From JBBDYG01 sp040901765 (GTDB lineage Bacteria; Planctomycetota; Planctomycetia; Pirellulales; Lacipirellulaceae), in NCBI GenBank assembly GCA_040901765.1, contig JBBDYG010000006.1:1-52937 (forward strand): a stretch of DNA of 52,937 nucleotides. Direction: 5' to 3'. This document shows, piece by piece, positions 33,464 to 40,974 of the stretch (positions within the stretch are counted from its first letter, which is position 1; each line of letters begins with the position of its first letter). The translations under genes were made by a program, and so were the position numbers. The notes beneath the pieces were generated by a model. The model saw only the letters and a program-made list of their open reading frames with translations, was not told the origin of the DNA and made no database searches.

Positions 33464-33745
33464 GCGGAGAATTTCCTAGAACTACGATGAGAGCGTGTGA
33501 AAAGAGTGGCTATCGAAGAGGGTGCGAACGTTATCGCAAGCCGCTGGAAATGTCCAGATCGCTCCACAACCGGGAACTCGCTCCGTCGCGGATGCAGGCA
33601 GTGCCGCCACTTGCGAGCGATGGCGACACCCGCGATACTCGGCCAAAACGCAAGGCGAATCGCGCCCAGGCCAGCGCGTTAATGTGGGCCGGATAGTGAG
33701 TTCGCGAAACTGCCAACACCACCGCAATTTCGAGGGGGATAACTT

Positions 33746-34687
33746 ATGCGACGAGCGAAGATTACGATCGTGGGCGCGGGAAATGTCGGTGCTACCACCG
33801 CACATTGGTGCGCCGAAAGAGAATTGGGCGACATCGTTCTGCTCGACATTCCCGAAGCGGGCGACATGCCCAAGGGCAAGGCCCTCGACCTCATGCAGGC
33901 AGCGCCGATTTTCGGTTTCGACTCTCGGGTTGTCGGTACCTCGGACTACGGCGACTCTGCGGATAGCGACGTCGTCGTAATCACCGCCGGCATTCCCCGC
34001 AAACCGGGCATGAGTCGCGATGATCTCTTGGCGACCAATGCCAGGATCATGACGGCGGTTTGCGAGCAGGTGAAACGGACGAGTCCCAAGTCGGTGGTGA
34101 TCGTCGTGAGCAATCCGCTCGACGCGATGGTGCAGCGTGCCCAGCAAGTAACAGGTTTTCCACCGCAGCGGGTTGTCGGCCAGGCGGGCGTGCTGGACAC
34201 CGCTCGCTATCGCACGTTCCTTGCCATGGAACTAGGCGTCAGCGTTGAGGATACGTCCGCCCTGTTGATGGGCGGGCACGGCGACACGATGGTCCCGCTG
34301 GCCAGTTGCACGTCGGTGGGCGGAATCCCAGTCACGCAACTCCTCGACGCAAAGCGACTCGAGGAAATCATTGACAGAACCCGCAACGGCGGGGCCGAAA
34401 TCGTGGGGCTTCTAAAGACGGGCAGTGCCTACTACGCCCCGGCCGCCGCGACCGCCCAAATGGTGGAAGCGGTCGTCCGAGACAAAAAGCGGCTCCTTCC
34501 CTGTGCCGCCTATTGTACCAAGGAGTACGGCGTCGGTGGCTATTACGTTGGCGTGCCGGTGATTCTGGGTGCCGCAGGGGTGGAAAAAATTGTCGAGCTT
34601 CAACTCACCGAAACGGAACAGGCTGCGTTTCAGAAAAGTGTAGATGCCGTCAAAGGGCTAGTTGAGGCCATGAGCCGATTGGTTTAG
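33746..34687 (+). CDS. mdh: Malate dehydrogenase
   Basis: 313 residues, of the LDH-like bacterial MDH type. The NAD-binding Rossmann motif is VGAGNVGATTA; the acidic residue after strand 2 (LLDIPEAG) fits NAD preference. Substrate residues are R in GIPRKPGMSRDDLL, N/D in VSNPLDAMV and the catalytic His in MGGHGDTMVPL. It interconverts malate and oxaloacetate in the TCA cycle. It is monocistronic and divergent from flhA; GAGGGGGA upstream of the ATG is its ribosome binding site. Confidence 0.96.
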   Translation: MRRAKITIVGAGNVGATTAHWCAERELGDIVLLDIPEAGDMPKGKALDLMQAAPIFGFDSRVVGTSDYGDSADSDVVVITAGIPRKPGMSRDDLLATNARIMTAVCEQVKRTSPKSVVIVVSNPLDAMVQRAQQVTGFPPQRVVGQAGVLDTARYRTFLAMELGVSVEDTSALLMGGHGDTMVPLASCTSVGGIPVTQLLDAKRLEEIIDRTRNGGAEIVGLLKTGSAYYAPAAATAQMVEAVVRDKKRLLPCAAYCTKEYGVGGYYVGVPVILGAAGVEKIVELQLTETEQAAFQKSVDAVKGLVEAMSRLV

Positions 34688-34840
34688 CCAACTGGCTTCT
34701 TCATCGAAGCGCGAAGGCGCAGTTGACATCCGCCGTGTCCTGTTTTACAACGCCTCAGCGTTTGCCTTGAACCCCAACGGCTTCGTGCTAGCATCCAGCG
34801 GCCAGGAGAAATGCAACTGCGGCTTCGTCGCCTATTATTT

Positions 34841-34880
34841 CCCTGACCCCTGCGTCCTCACCCCTCGCCCCTCACTCCTC
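34841..34880. repeat. Heptamer tract with CCCTGAC/CCCTCAC words
   Basis: Consecutive 7-nt words, CCCTGAC, CCCTGCG, TCCTCAC, CCCTCGC, CCCTCAC and TCCTC. The C/T pattern is kept while single positions vary. It is of the same word class as the tract at 147-167. It lies in the 271-bp spacer between mdh and the hydrolase gene and has no obvious complementary arm. Confidence 0.65.
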
Positions 34881-34958
34881 TTCAGAAACTTGCGTCACTC
34901 CCAATTACCGCGCCCTATCTTAGACGTCGGTCCACCGACGAGAGGTAACTGACAAGTT

Positions 34959-35729
34959 ATGAATCGACTTGATTTGCCCACGATGCCAGTGACTGTTCCT
35001 ACGCATACGGTCAATTGGGAATCATCGACAGCAAACAAGGTACCGTTCCGGGTCGTGGGACAGCGCCAGCATGGCCAGGCGCTGGATGATACTGCGCTCT
35101 TTGCACCGCTCCATTATGAGAGCGGGTACTCGTACCCGTTAATCGTGTGGCTTCATGACGCTGGCCAAGCCACGCAGAGCCTGGGCGAGGTCATGTCGCA
35201 CATTAGCGTGCGGAACTATGTTGCCGTTGCTCCGCGAGCACCGGTGGGCACGCTTCGCGGCGATTCCCTCGCAACGTGGGAACAAACCCCTGCCGCAATC
35301 GCGGCCGCGCATCAACGAATTGTTGAGGCGATTGCACTGGCTCAGCAGAAGTTTCAAGTTCATGCAAAGCGAGTTTTTCTCGTGGGATTCGGCGCCGGTG
35401 GAACGATGGCCCTGCGAATCGCGCTTCATTGTCCGACGGGTTTTGCCGGCGCGGCGACGATCGGTGGACCGCTGCCGACCGGAAATTGCCCACTGCGCTG
35501 CGTGAATGCGATCCGCGACCTGCCCTTGCTACTCGCCGCATCGCGCCGCAGCAGCCAGTATCCAGAACGCGAGCTTTGCACCAACCTTCGTTTACTCCAT
35601 TCCGCGGGCGCCACCGTCTCGCTACGGCAATATCCCGGCCGCGACGACCTGACCACCCAGATGCTGACCGATTTGGACGGCTGGATGATGGAAGTCATCG
35701 GGCAGACCAGCGCGGCCGTCGTGCATTAG
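34959..35729 (+). CDS. Alpha/beta-hydrolase-fold protein lacking the nucleophile serine
   Basis: 256 residues with the fold of the phospholipase/carboxylesterase group: LIVWLHDAGQATQS, YVAVAPRAP, AKRVFLVGFGAGGTMALRIALHCP and LPLLLAASRRSSQYPERE. The nucleophile elbow, normally GFSAGG, reads GFGAGG, with Gly (GGC) where Ser would be AGC, a single transition away. The Asp and His positions after the last strands (QYPGRDDLTTQMLTD) are also not convincing. It is probably not a classical esterase; it may be a pseudo-enzyme, or the Ser loss may be recent. It has no signal peptide. The start follows GAGAGGTAAC. Confidence 0.8.
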   Translation: MNRLDLPTMPVTVPTHTVNWESSTANKVPFRVVGQRQHGQALDDTALFAPLHYESGYSYPLIVWLHDAGQATQSLGEVMSHISVRNYVAVAPRAPVGTLRGDSLATWEQTPAAIAAAHQRIVEAIALAQQKFQVHAKRVFLVGFGAGGTMALRIALHCPTGFAGAATIGGPLPTGNCPLRCVNAIRDLPLLLAASRRSSQYPERELCTNLRLLHSAGATVSLRQYPGRDDLTTQMLTDLDGWMMEVIGQTSAAVVH

Positions 35730-35751
35730 AATCGCGCTGCGGATTCTATCT

Positions 35752-35833
35752 ACGTAGGTCAGGCATTCTTGCCTGACAAGCCCCGCGAACCTCCACACTG
35801 CTGCTGGTCAGGCTGGAAAGCCTGACTACGGTA
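35752..35833. repeat. Tandem hairpin repeat (GTCAGGC...GCCTGAC)
   Basis: Two adjacent hairpins, GTCAGGC-ATTCTT-GCCTGAC and GTCAGGC-TGGAAA-GCCTGAC, are separated by ~30 nt. The flanks also pair (ACGTAGGTC left, GACTACGGT right), so the block can fold as one larger cruciform. It directly follows the hydrolase gene and could act as a terminator or be a small non-autonomous element. Similar GTCAGGC hairpins are, to my recollection, frequent in planctomycete genomes. Confidence 0.8.
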
Positions 35834-35873
35834 CGCCGCTAGAACAATCCGAGAATTCTTTCGCGCAGCTAGC

Positions 35874-35904
35874 TTGACAAGCGCCCCTCCCCCCCCGTTA
35901 TAAC
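35874..35904 (+). promoter_or_regulatory. Candidate sigma-70 promoter of the cysteine-rich cassette
   Basis: TTGACA at 35874-35879 and TATAAC at 35899-35904, a perfect -35 and a 5/6 -10, with a 19-nt spacer made mostly of C. Transcription would start near 35911, leaving a leader of ~200 nt before the cysteine-rich gene. The spacer is longer than the ideal 17 nt, so strength is uncertain. The leader contains a short duplication (CGATGCTCGATGCTCG) and no convincing open frame. Confidence 0.5.
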
Positions 35905-36111
35905 TTAGCGTGTGGTCGTCCCGCTGGGTGCTGGAGGTGGATCACGTGCCTTTTCGATGCTCGATGCTCGCTGCCGCTGTCTTTGCGGACGCCGCCGACC
36001 GCGGTGGGGATTTCGCCCGCCATCTTCGGTTCGCTATTTCGAGCACTCCAACACGGTGTCCACGCTGTGCAAGACGTTTATTTACACAAAGTTTAAGAAA
36101 GGACCAACGAC

Positions 36112-36426
36112 ATGTTCCGTCGCCGAAGTACTAAACTAATGGTGTTTATTGCAGCGTGCTTGATCGGGTATTCGATACCGCACGCGTTTGGAGAGACATA
36201 TTGGAGGGCATGCGCGCCGTGTTTCCCTGGCAGCAATTGTCCTACGAGTTGTGGGGGGCAATTCCTGCAGTGTCCAATTAGCGCATCAACATGTAATGTC
36301 AGTCATCCCGGCGGGGCAGGGCAATGTTGCCTACCAGGAGTGGGCGGGTGTACCAATCGGAATTGCGGAGGTAGCTGTGCCGGCGTTCCAGACGATGCGT
36401 GCGACTGTTACTCCAATCCTTGTTGA
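36112..36426 (+). CDS. Exported 14-cysteine protein (unrecognised family)
   Basis: 104 residues, no family recognised. A signal peptide (MFRRRSTKLMVFIAACLIG, cleavage probably after HAFG) is followed by ~77 residues with 14 cysteines, including CAPC, CPTSC, a CC pair, CGGSC and CDC spacing, and many Gly, Pro and Asn. The even count and extracytoplasmic location suggest a knot of up to seven disulfides or a metal/redox site. GAAAGGA upstream of the ATG fits a ribosome binding site. It leads a run of co-directional envelope genes, one of which is a MauE/thioredoxin-like fusion suited to making disulfides. Base composition is visibly less GC-rich than in the neighbours on either side. It could be secreted or surface-bound. 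Confidence 0.85.
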   Translation: MFRRRSTKLMVFIAACLIGYSIPHAFGETYWRACAPCFPGSNCPTSCGGQFLQCPISASTCNVSHPGGAGQCCLPGVGGCTNRNCGGSCAGVPDDACDCYSNPC

Positions 36427-36447
36427 CGTGCTTTTTGGTGCGGCTCC

Positions 36448-37680
36448 GTGACACGCCAACAAGTTGTCGCGCGGATCCCGCACTGGCGAGATGCTGCCAT
36501 GCTGGAAGTCTTTGTTACAGTTCTTTACTTTTCTGGAGTAGCGGACAAAGAGTTAGGTCCGTCGGTCGAGGATCTCGTAAGCGCGAATCAGGCCGCTGTA
36601 GAGTCCGTGCGCTATCTAGACATGCGCATCGAGGTATATCGGACCGGTTGGCGAGGCGGCCGTCTAGATAAACCAATCCACTTGTCGACGCAGCGTTGGT
36701 CAAAAGACCTGGATAGAGAGCGGCAGAGGTATAGGCAACATTTCGGACGTCAGCCAGACGCGGAAGGGAACCCTCAAAATCTCGGGGATTTGATCGAGTC
36801 GCCGGATCAGCGTCGCGTGCTGTTGAACTGGGATCCACTACAACCCCGGCGGATAACTCCCCACAAGCAAAGAACGGTGCGCGCTTATTTCGAACCGCCC
36901 TCACCCAATTTACCTGGCCCGTTTTCAAATCCCGCAGCATCGTTTGCGCTGTTTCAAATTCAGGGTAATTTGGATGACACTCGTTGGACGTTAGCGCAAT
37001 TAGTTGCCGCATCGCCCTCCGTTGAGGTATCGGAGTTAACTGGGGAGCGTGGGAAAAGGCTTTGGCAGCTTGCGATCTCGCATCCAGATAACAAGACTAA
37101 TGGGCGATTCACGAAAAGTCGTTACGAAATAGTCCTCGATCCAAGCGTGAACTACCTCGCGTCTAGAGTGGTCGCGTATATTGCGGACACTGATCCGTCG
37201 CCAGATAGCATCGTTCCAATCCGCATGGAACGTGAAGTCACCGAGTTCGGCCAAACGCGTGACGGCACTTACTTTCCCAAACGAGCTGTGGCCCGTATGT
37301 ATGACGGGACCGCTGCGCCGGAGGCTCCGCCCGCGTCTGAGCAGCTACGCGTAGCGGAAGACGTTCTGATTAACGCAGAACTTCCGTCCGATGCATTTGA
37401 CTTTACTTTTCCAGAAAATGCGGTAGTTACTCAATTGCCGGCTGTCGACGGTTCGTATCCATTACATGTTTGGGGGCCGGACGACAAACCAGCCCGGACA
37501 TACACCGGTGACTATCATGACTTTCGCTTTCCTGATCCAGAGGAATTAGCGCAAGAGTTCGCGGAGCCATTCCAAGCTCTTTATCGATTTGCCGCGATGG
37601 CTATTACCGCGGCAATCATGGTTGCCCTTGTGATTCTGATTTACATGCGAAGACGGCGTGGCCGTCTGAGTTCTCCATAG
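36448..37680 (+). CDS. Exported protein with C-terminal membrane anchor (unrecognised)
   Basis: 410 residues, not recognised. From the GTG at 36448 the N-terminus has Arg residues followed by a short hydrophobic stretch (AAMLEVFVTVLYFSGVA), consistent with a signal sequence; an ATG at 36499 is an alternative start. The body is beta-rich and charged, with YLDMRIEVYRTGWRGGRL near the front and ASRVVAYIADTDPSPDSIVP later, somewhat like outer-membrane lipoprotein-sorting (LolA-like) folds. The C-terminus has a single strong helix (FAAMAITAAIMVALVILIYM) and a basic tail RRRRGR, so most of it faces outside the cytoplasm. It follows the 14-Cys gene by 21 nt. Codon use is AT-richer than in the flagellar genes. 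Confidence 0.8.
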   Translation: MTRQQVVARIPHWRDAAMLEVFVTVLYFSGVADKELGPSVEDLVSANQAAVESVRYLDMRIEVYRTGWRGGRLDKPIHLSTQRWSKDLDRERQRYRQHFGRQPDAEGNPQNLGDLIESPDQRRVLLNWDPLQPRRITPHKQRTVRAYFEPPSPNLPGPFSNPAASFALFQIQGNLDDTRWTLAQLVAASPSVEVSELTGERGKRLWQLAISHPDNKTNGRFTKSRYEIVLDPSVNYLASRVVAYIADTDPSPDSIVPIRMEREVTEFGQTRDGTYFPKRAVARMYDGTAAPEAPPASEQLRVAEDVLINAELPSDAFDFTFPENAVVTQLPAVDGSYPLHVWGPDDKPARTYTGDYHDFRFPDPEELAQEFAEPFQALYRFAAMAITAAIMVALVILIYMRRRRGRLSSP

Positions 37681-37719
37681 AGCTTGCTGGTAGCTCGCGA
37701 CGCGGGGGTTGAATGAGAG

Positions 37720-38841
37720 ATGAACTTGCCTCTGACATCTCGAAAAAGCACGCGTTTGCTCGTAGCTGGGCTTGCTATTGCCGGATTATTAGCCGGCTCG
37801 ATGTCGAGTGCTGTATTGAAGTCTTTAATCGGTTCCGGTGATCGTCGAGCCAGAATCGAATTAGTCCCTACGTCATTAACCGCACCAAGTGTTGTGCGTG
37901 AATACGACGTGGTCCAATTCGATTTTCAAGTGAAAAACAGCACCTCGGAAGGAGTGTTATGGAAAACCGTCGAGGGTTCTTGTGGATGCATGAGTTTTTC
38001 GCAACCAAACGGAAAACCTCTGGCTTTTCCCGTCAAACTTGCCCCTGATGAAAGCACACCGTTCCGACTAACGGTTAAGACCGGGGGAGTCATTGGGGAA
38101 CAGCGATATTCCTTCGTAGCAGCCGGTGATAGCGAGACAGCAGACTGTATGGCGAATGGAGAAGTCTCCCTCAATGTGGCGGCGGGAATTCGCGTGACTC
38201 CGGCGTTTTTGCGGTTTGATGCCGACGATTCGTCGTTTGATCGACCCGCCCGGATGATCGTGTACGACAATTCTCCTGATAATGGCGTGAAGATACAAAG
38301 TATTACGTCTACTAGACCTGAGTTACTAGTGGTTCAAATGGATGAGGTGCCGGACGGTGGTCATGAACCAATTCCCTCGTTAAGCGGTCTGAAGCCGCGT
38401 CAGATCGTGACGGTAGCGCTCAGTCAAGAAGGCGCGAGCGTACCTGAGCAGGTCTTTGCCTCAATAGCCATCCAGCCGGTATCCAGTACGCACCCAGTCG
38501 TTGATATACCGGTGATGATCAGGCCTGCAAAACTCGCAGTACGCTTTTCGCCAGGTACCGTGGTCGTATCGAATGCTTCGACGCGTTCGAGTGCGACTGG
38601 TATCGTTCGCAAGACTGTATACTGCTATACGACTGGTCAGGAAGACTTGCGAATTCGTCGTGAAGTGCCTGGAGTGAAGCCAAGTCTTCGATGGACCGCG
38701 AAAGAAAACTGCTGGCAACTTGACCTTGAAATCAATGTTGACAAATTGAGCCAGGAGCAACCTTTGGAAATAACGCTGACCTACTCGGAAGAACCAGAAT
38801 TGGATTTCCGGCTGCCCATCCGTGTCATTGGTGATCGCTAG
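37720..38841 (+). CDS. DUF1573-like exported protein
   Basis: 373 residues. A basic N-terminus and hydrophobic helix (LLVAGLAIAGLLAGSMSSAVL) form a signal or anchor. Two Ig-like beta domains follow. The first carries the pattern of DUF1573 proteins (VVQFDFQVKNSTSEGVLW, then the small Cys motif GSCGCM). The function of this family is unknown; it is abundant in Planctomycetes, often beside redox or MauE/DoxX-like genes. The CGC motif in an exported beta domain is a possible partner for the thioredoxin-like CxxC of the next gene, which starts 29 nt later. Codon use resembles that of the preceding gene. Confidence 0.8.
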   Translation: MNLPLTSRKSTRLLVAGLAIAGLLAGSMSSAVLKSLIGSGDRRARIELVPTSLTAPSVVREYDVVQFDFQVKNSTSEGVLWKTVEGSCGCMSFSQPNGKPLAFPVKLAPDESTPFRLTVKTGGVIGEQRYSFVAAGDSETADCMANGEVSLNVAAGIRVTPAFLRFDADDSSFDRPARMIVYDNSPDNGVKIQSITSTRPELLVVQMDEVPDGGHEPIPSLSGLKPRQIVTVALSQEGASVPEQVFASIAIQPVSSTHPVVDIPVMIRPAKLAVRFSPGTVVVSNASTRSSATGIVRKTVYCYTTGQEDLRIRREVPGVKPSLRWTAKENCWQLDLEINVDKLSQEQPLEITLTYSEEPELDFRLPIRVIGDR

Positions 38842-38870
38842 AATCCGCTAAGTGGAATGCCAGAATTCGC

Positions 38871-39758
38871 ATGTGTCGTGCTCTTCCATTGGCTGTGGGT
38901 AGTTTGCTGCTTGTCACGGCACTGTTGAAGACGTTTTACGCCGCGGATACAGCTCAGTTGCGGTTCGCGTACGAACTACCTCGTTGGCTGGTGATAATCG
39001 CGGTTCAGGCGGAACTGCTGGTCGGTTTACTGCTAGTGTCGGGAATAAGTTCACGGCTGACTTGGGTTTCAGGTCTGGGTCTGTTTGTCGTGTTTGCCAC
39101 TTTTTCGCTTTACCGCGCCCTTTCTGGTTACGAATCTTGCGGGTGCTTCGGCCCGTTGGAAGTGAACCCGTGGTGGACGCTCACGCTGGACGCAGTAATC
39201 GTCTGGCTGCTCGTTGTGCAACGCCAAGCGTTCTTAGAGCGAAGCCAACCTCCCGTCGGAAAGGTCAAGTTGTCCGCTAGCGCGGCCGGCTACCTGCTGC
39301 TGGGCGGTTCGTCGCTCTTCTTGATGGTTGGGTCCGCTCCGACAGACCTTCGCGCTGACGATTCACTGCCCAGCAATGCGAAACTCGTCGTGTTGAAGCC
39401 GACGGAATGGATCAACCAAAAGTTTCCGCTGAACGACGAAATGTCGCCGAAAATTGACGTCTCCGACGGAGAATCAGTCGTGCTGCTCTATCATCATGAC
39501 TGCTCGAAATGCCGGGATGCGTTGCCGCGCTATGAGCAGTTAGCCGGTGAGATGGCCAAGCGTGGCGACACTGCACAAGTCTTATTGCTTGAAGTGCCAC
39601 CGTACGGTATGGCCTTGGATCATATTGGCTTGGCAACGCGGGCTCGGCTTTCAGCGGATCGACAGTGGTTCGTGCAGGCACCCGTTGAGATTCAGCTCTG
39701 GGACGGCATGGTACGACTTGCATCTCTGAACTTGCCGAGTGTTTCCGAAGTTCCCTGA
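38871..39758 (+). CDS. MauE/DoxX-like membrane protein with thioredoxin-like CxxC domain
   Basis: 295 residues. Four to five membrane helices are visible at ~5-25, 37-59, 63-83, 100-118 and 136-155. The MauE-type loop ESCGCFG holds C90 and C92 before the helix with NPWWTLTLDAVIVWLL. The C-terminal ~120 residues, likely extracytoplasmic, contain VVLLYHHDCSKCRDALPRYEQL with a thioredoxin-type C211-x-x-C214. MauE and MauD are needed to form the disulfides of the methylamine dehydrogenase small subunit; this protein seems to join both roles in one chain. No mauA or mauB is present. The obvious local client is the 14-Cys protein encoded 2.4 kb upstream. A frameshift is not seen. Confidence 0.85.
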   Translation: MCRALPLAVGSLLLVTALLKTFYAADTAQLRFAYELPRWLVIIAVQAELLVGLLLVSGISSRLTWVSGLGLFVVFATFSLYRALSGYESCGCFGPLEVNPWWTLTLDAVIVWLLVVQRQAFLERSQPPVGKVKLSASAAGYLLLGGSSLFLMVGSAPTDLRADDSLPSNAKLVVLKPTEWINQKFPLNDEMSPKIDVSDGESVVLLYHHDCSKCRDALPRYEQLAGEMAKRGDTAQVLLLEVPPYGMALDHIGLATRARLSADRQWFVQAPVEIQLWDGMVRLASLNLPSVSEVP

Positions 39759-39776
39759 TTCCAGGGAGGACTGACG

Positions 39777-40148
39777 ATGCGGTTAAGTCGATCGATCCGC
39801 AGCGGTTTCGCGTGGCTCGAACTGTTGCTTGTGCTGGCGCTCGTTGCGGTTTTGTTCCAAGCTTTTCCATCGCTGTGGTTCACGTTTCTTTCGGCGGCCG
39901 ATGTGCGCAGCTGGTCGCGCGATGCATGGATCGGTCTTAATGTTGCCGCCGTCCTGGTTTTGTTTGCGATTCGCTTCCGCACTGAGCTCAGACAAACGCT
40001 GGTCGCTGTCAGGTCGTCCACGCACCGATCGCGCTCAACGGCTCGGACCGTCGAGCGAGAGACCGGCAACGACGCCGATTACGACGCCCGGCGGCTGCGC
40101 GACGCCGAATGGCGCGAAAGGGCGCGGAAACGACTACCCTTCACGTGA
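39777..40148 (+). CDS. Prepilin-like two-helix membrane protein
   Basis: 123 residues. The N-terminus RSIRSGFAWLELLLVLALVAVL copies the layout of a type IV prepilin signal: basic leader, Gly, then a hydrophobic stretch with Glu at +5 (FAWLE). A second hydrophobic helix (WIGLNVAAVLVLFAIRF) and a charged C-terminal tail (DARRLRDAEWRERARKR) are unlike ordinary pilins. It follows the MauE-like gene by 18 nt with a GGAGG ribosome binding site before the ATG, so it is part of the same operon. It may be a pseudopilin-derived membrane component. No prepilin peptidase is encoded in the window. Confidence 0.75.
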   Translation: MRLSRSIRSGFAWLELLLVLALVAVLFQAFPSLWFTFLSAADVRSWSRDAWIGLNVAAVLVLFAIRFRTELRQTLVAVRSSTHRSRSTARTVERETGNDADYDARRLRDAEWRERARKRLPFT

Positions 40149-40214
40149 GGTGATGGATGTTCGGTACTGGTTGCTCAACGATGGGTGATTGATGCTTGAT
40201 GCAGGTGGTTCGCC

Positions 40215-40838
40215 ATGAAGGTTACGGTGGTGCGGTTTGTTAAGCGATGGGGGTTGGAGGTGACGCTTGCGGCGTGCGCGGCGCTCCTGAGTTGGCAGGT
40301 GTATGCCCTGGCGAATCCGCACGTGCCCGGCGTGGTTCCTTCTCAAAGGAACAGAGATTTTCCGAACACGCATATCGGACAGATCCACTTGAATCTTACA
40401 AGTCCTAACCACTGGGTCCGATTGACGTGGGTCGGCCCCGACGCCGCCAGTCAGGACACTGGCCCGTTCCGCAGCTCGCCCGGCACCGGTTGGGGCACCA
40501 ATGACTGCAACGACGTGGTGGAAAGCAACTGTCCGAATTCACTGTGTACGCCAAAAGGGGTGCGCAAGGTTGAAGGCCTGGAAGATCATATGCGAGGCAC
40601 ACCTAATTATCGGCACCTCACGGTAATCGATAAGCGGCGTGCGATTTCTTTCCATGCACACCCGTCCTTGCCGCCGTTTCCCGCATCGGAAGGCTGCGTC
40701 CGTTTGGAACCCCATGCCGCCCGGTTGATTCACGACAACTCAATCGTCGGAACTACGGAGATCGTGATCGACGGCACGTGGACCAATCCTGGCCAGCTTC
40801 GCGAAGCGGGCCAAGTTGTAGCGGATCGATCAAAATAA
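40215..40838 (+). CDS. L,D-transpeptidase (YkuD-like) protein
   Basis: 207 residues with an N-terminal membrane anchor (LEVTLAACAALLSWQVYAL). The YkuD catalytic region is visible as HAHPSLPPFPASEGCVRL, with the nucleophile C161 in the family's S-x-G-C-x-R pattern and an upstream His. Two further Cys (CNDVVESNCPNSLC region) could form a disulfide. L,D-transpeptidases crosslink peptidoglycan or attach proteins to it, outside the membrane. That is notable in a planctomycete, whose wall is thin. It sits between the prepilin-like gene and a LysM lipoprotein gene, which fits a cell-wall role. Confidence 0.75.
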   Translation: MKVTVVRFVKRWGLEVTLAACAALLSWQVYALANPHVPGVVPSQRNRDFPNTHIGQIHLNLTSPNHWVRLTWVGPDAASQDTGPFRSSPGTGWGTNDCNDVVESNCPNSLCTPKGVRKVEGLEDHMRGTPNYRHLTVIDKRRAISFHAHPSLPPFPASEGCVRLEPHAARLIHDNSIVGTTEIVIDGTWTNPGQLREAGQVVADRSK

Positions 40839-40842
40839 CCCC

Positions 40843-40934
40843 CACGTAGGCGAGTTTCTCCGAAACTTGCATTTCGAGGCTCGGAGAGACTCGACCACGT
40901 GCTAATGCGAGTTTCGGAGAAACTCGCCTACGTG
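40843..40934. repeat. 92-bp palindromic repeat with ~28-bp inverted ends
   Basis: The left arm CACGTAGGCGAGTTTCTCCG (from 40843) continues AAACTTGCAT; the right arm is its near-perfect complement, ending CGGAGAAACTCGCCTACGTG at 40934. A ~30-nt centre repeats part of the motif (CGGAGAGACTCG). The whole block can fold as one long hairpin. It lies between the L,D-transpeptidase and LysM genes. No target duplication is clear; it may be a small MITE or a structured intergenic repeat. Confidence 0.88.
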
Positions 40935-40974
40935 CCTGCTGCCCTCTGCCTACTACATCATCCCGGAGGCGTCG

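Noticed and set aside
35888..36139. Short plus-strand frames of 74-75 residues in the leader of the Cys-rich gene
   Set aside because: They overlap the signal-peptide gene in other frames, have no ribosome binding site and are not protein-like.
36188..36451. 87-residue frame overlapping the 14-Cys gene
   Set aside because: It lacks a ribosome binding site and signal peptide; the 14-Cys frame has both and a coherent composition.
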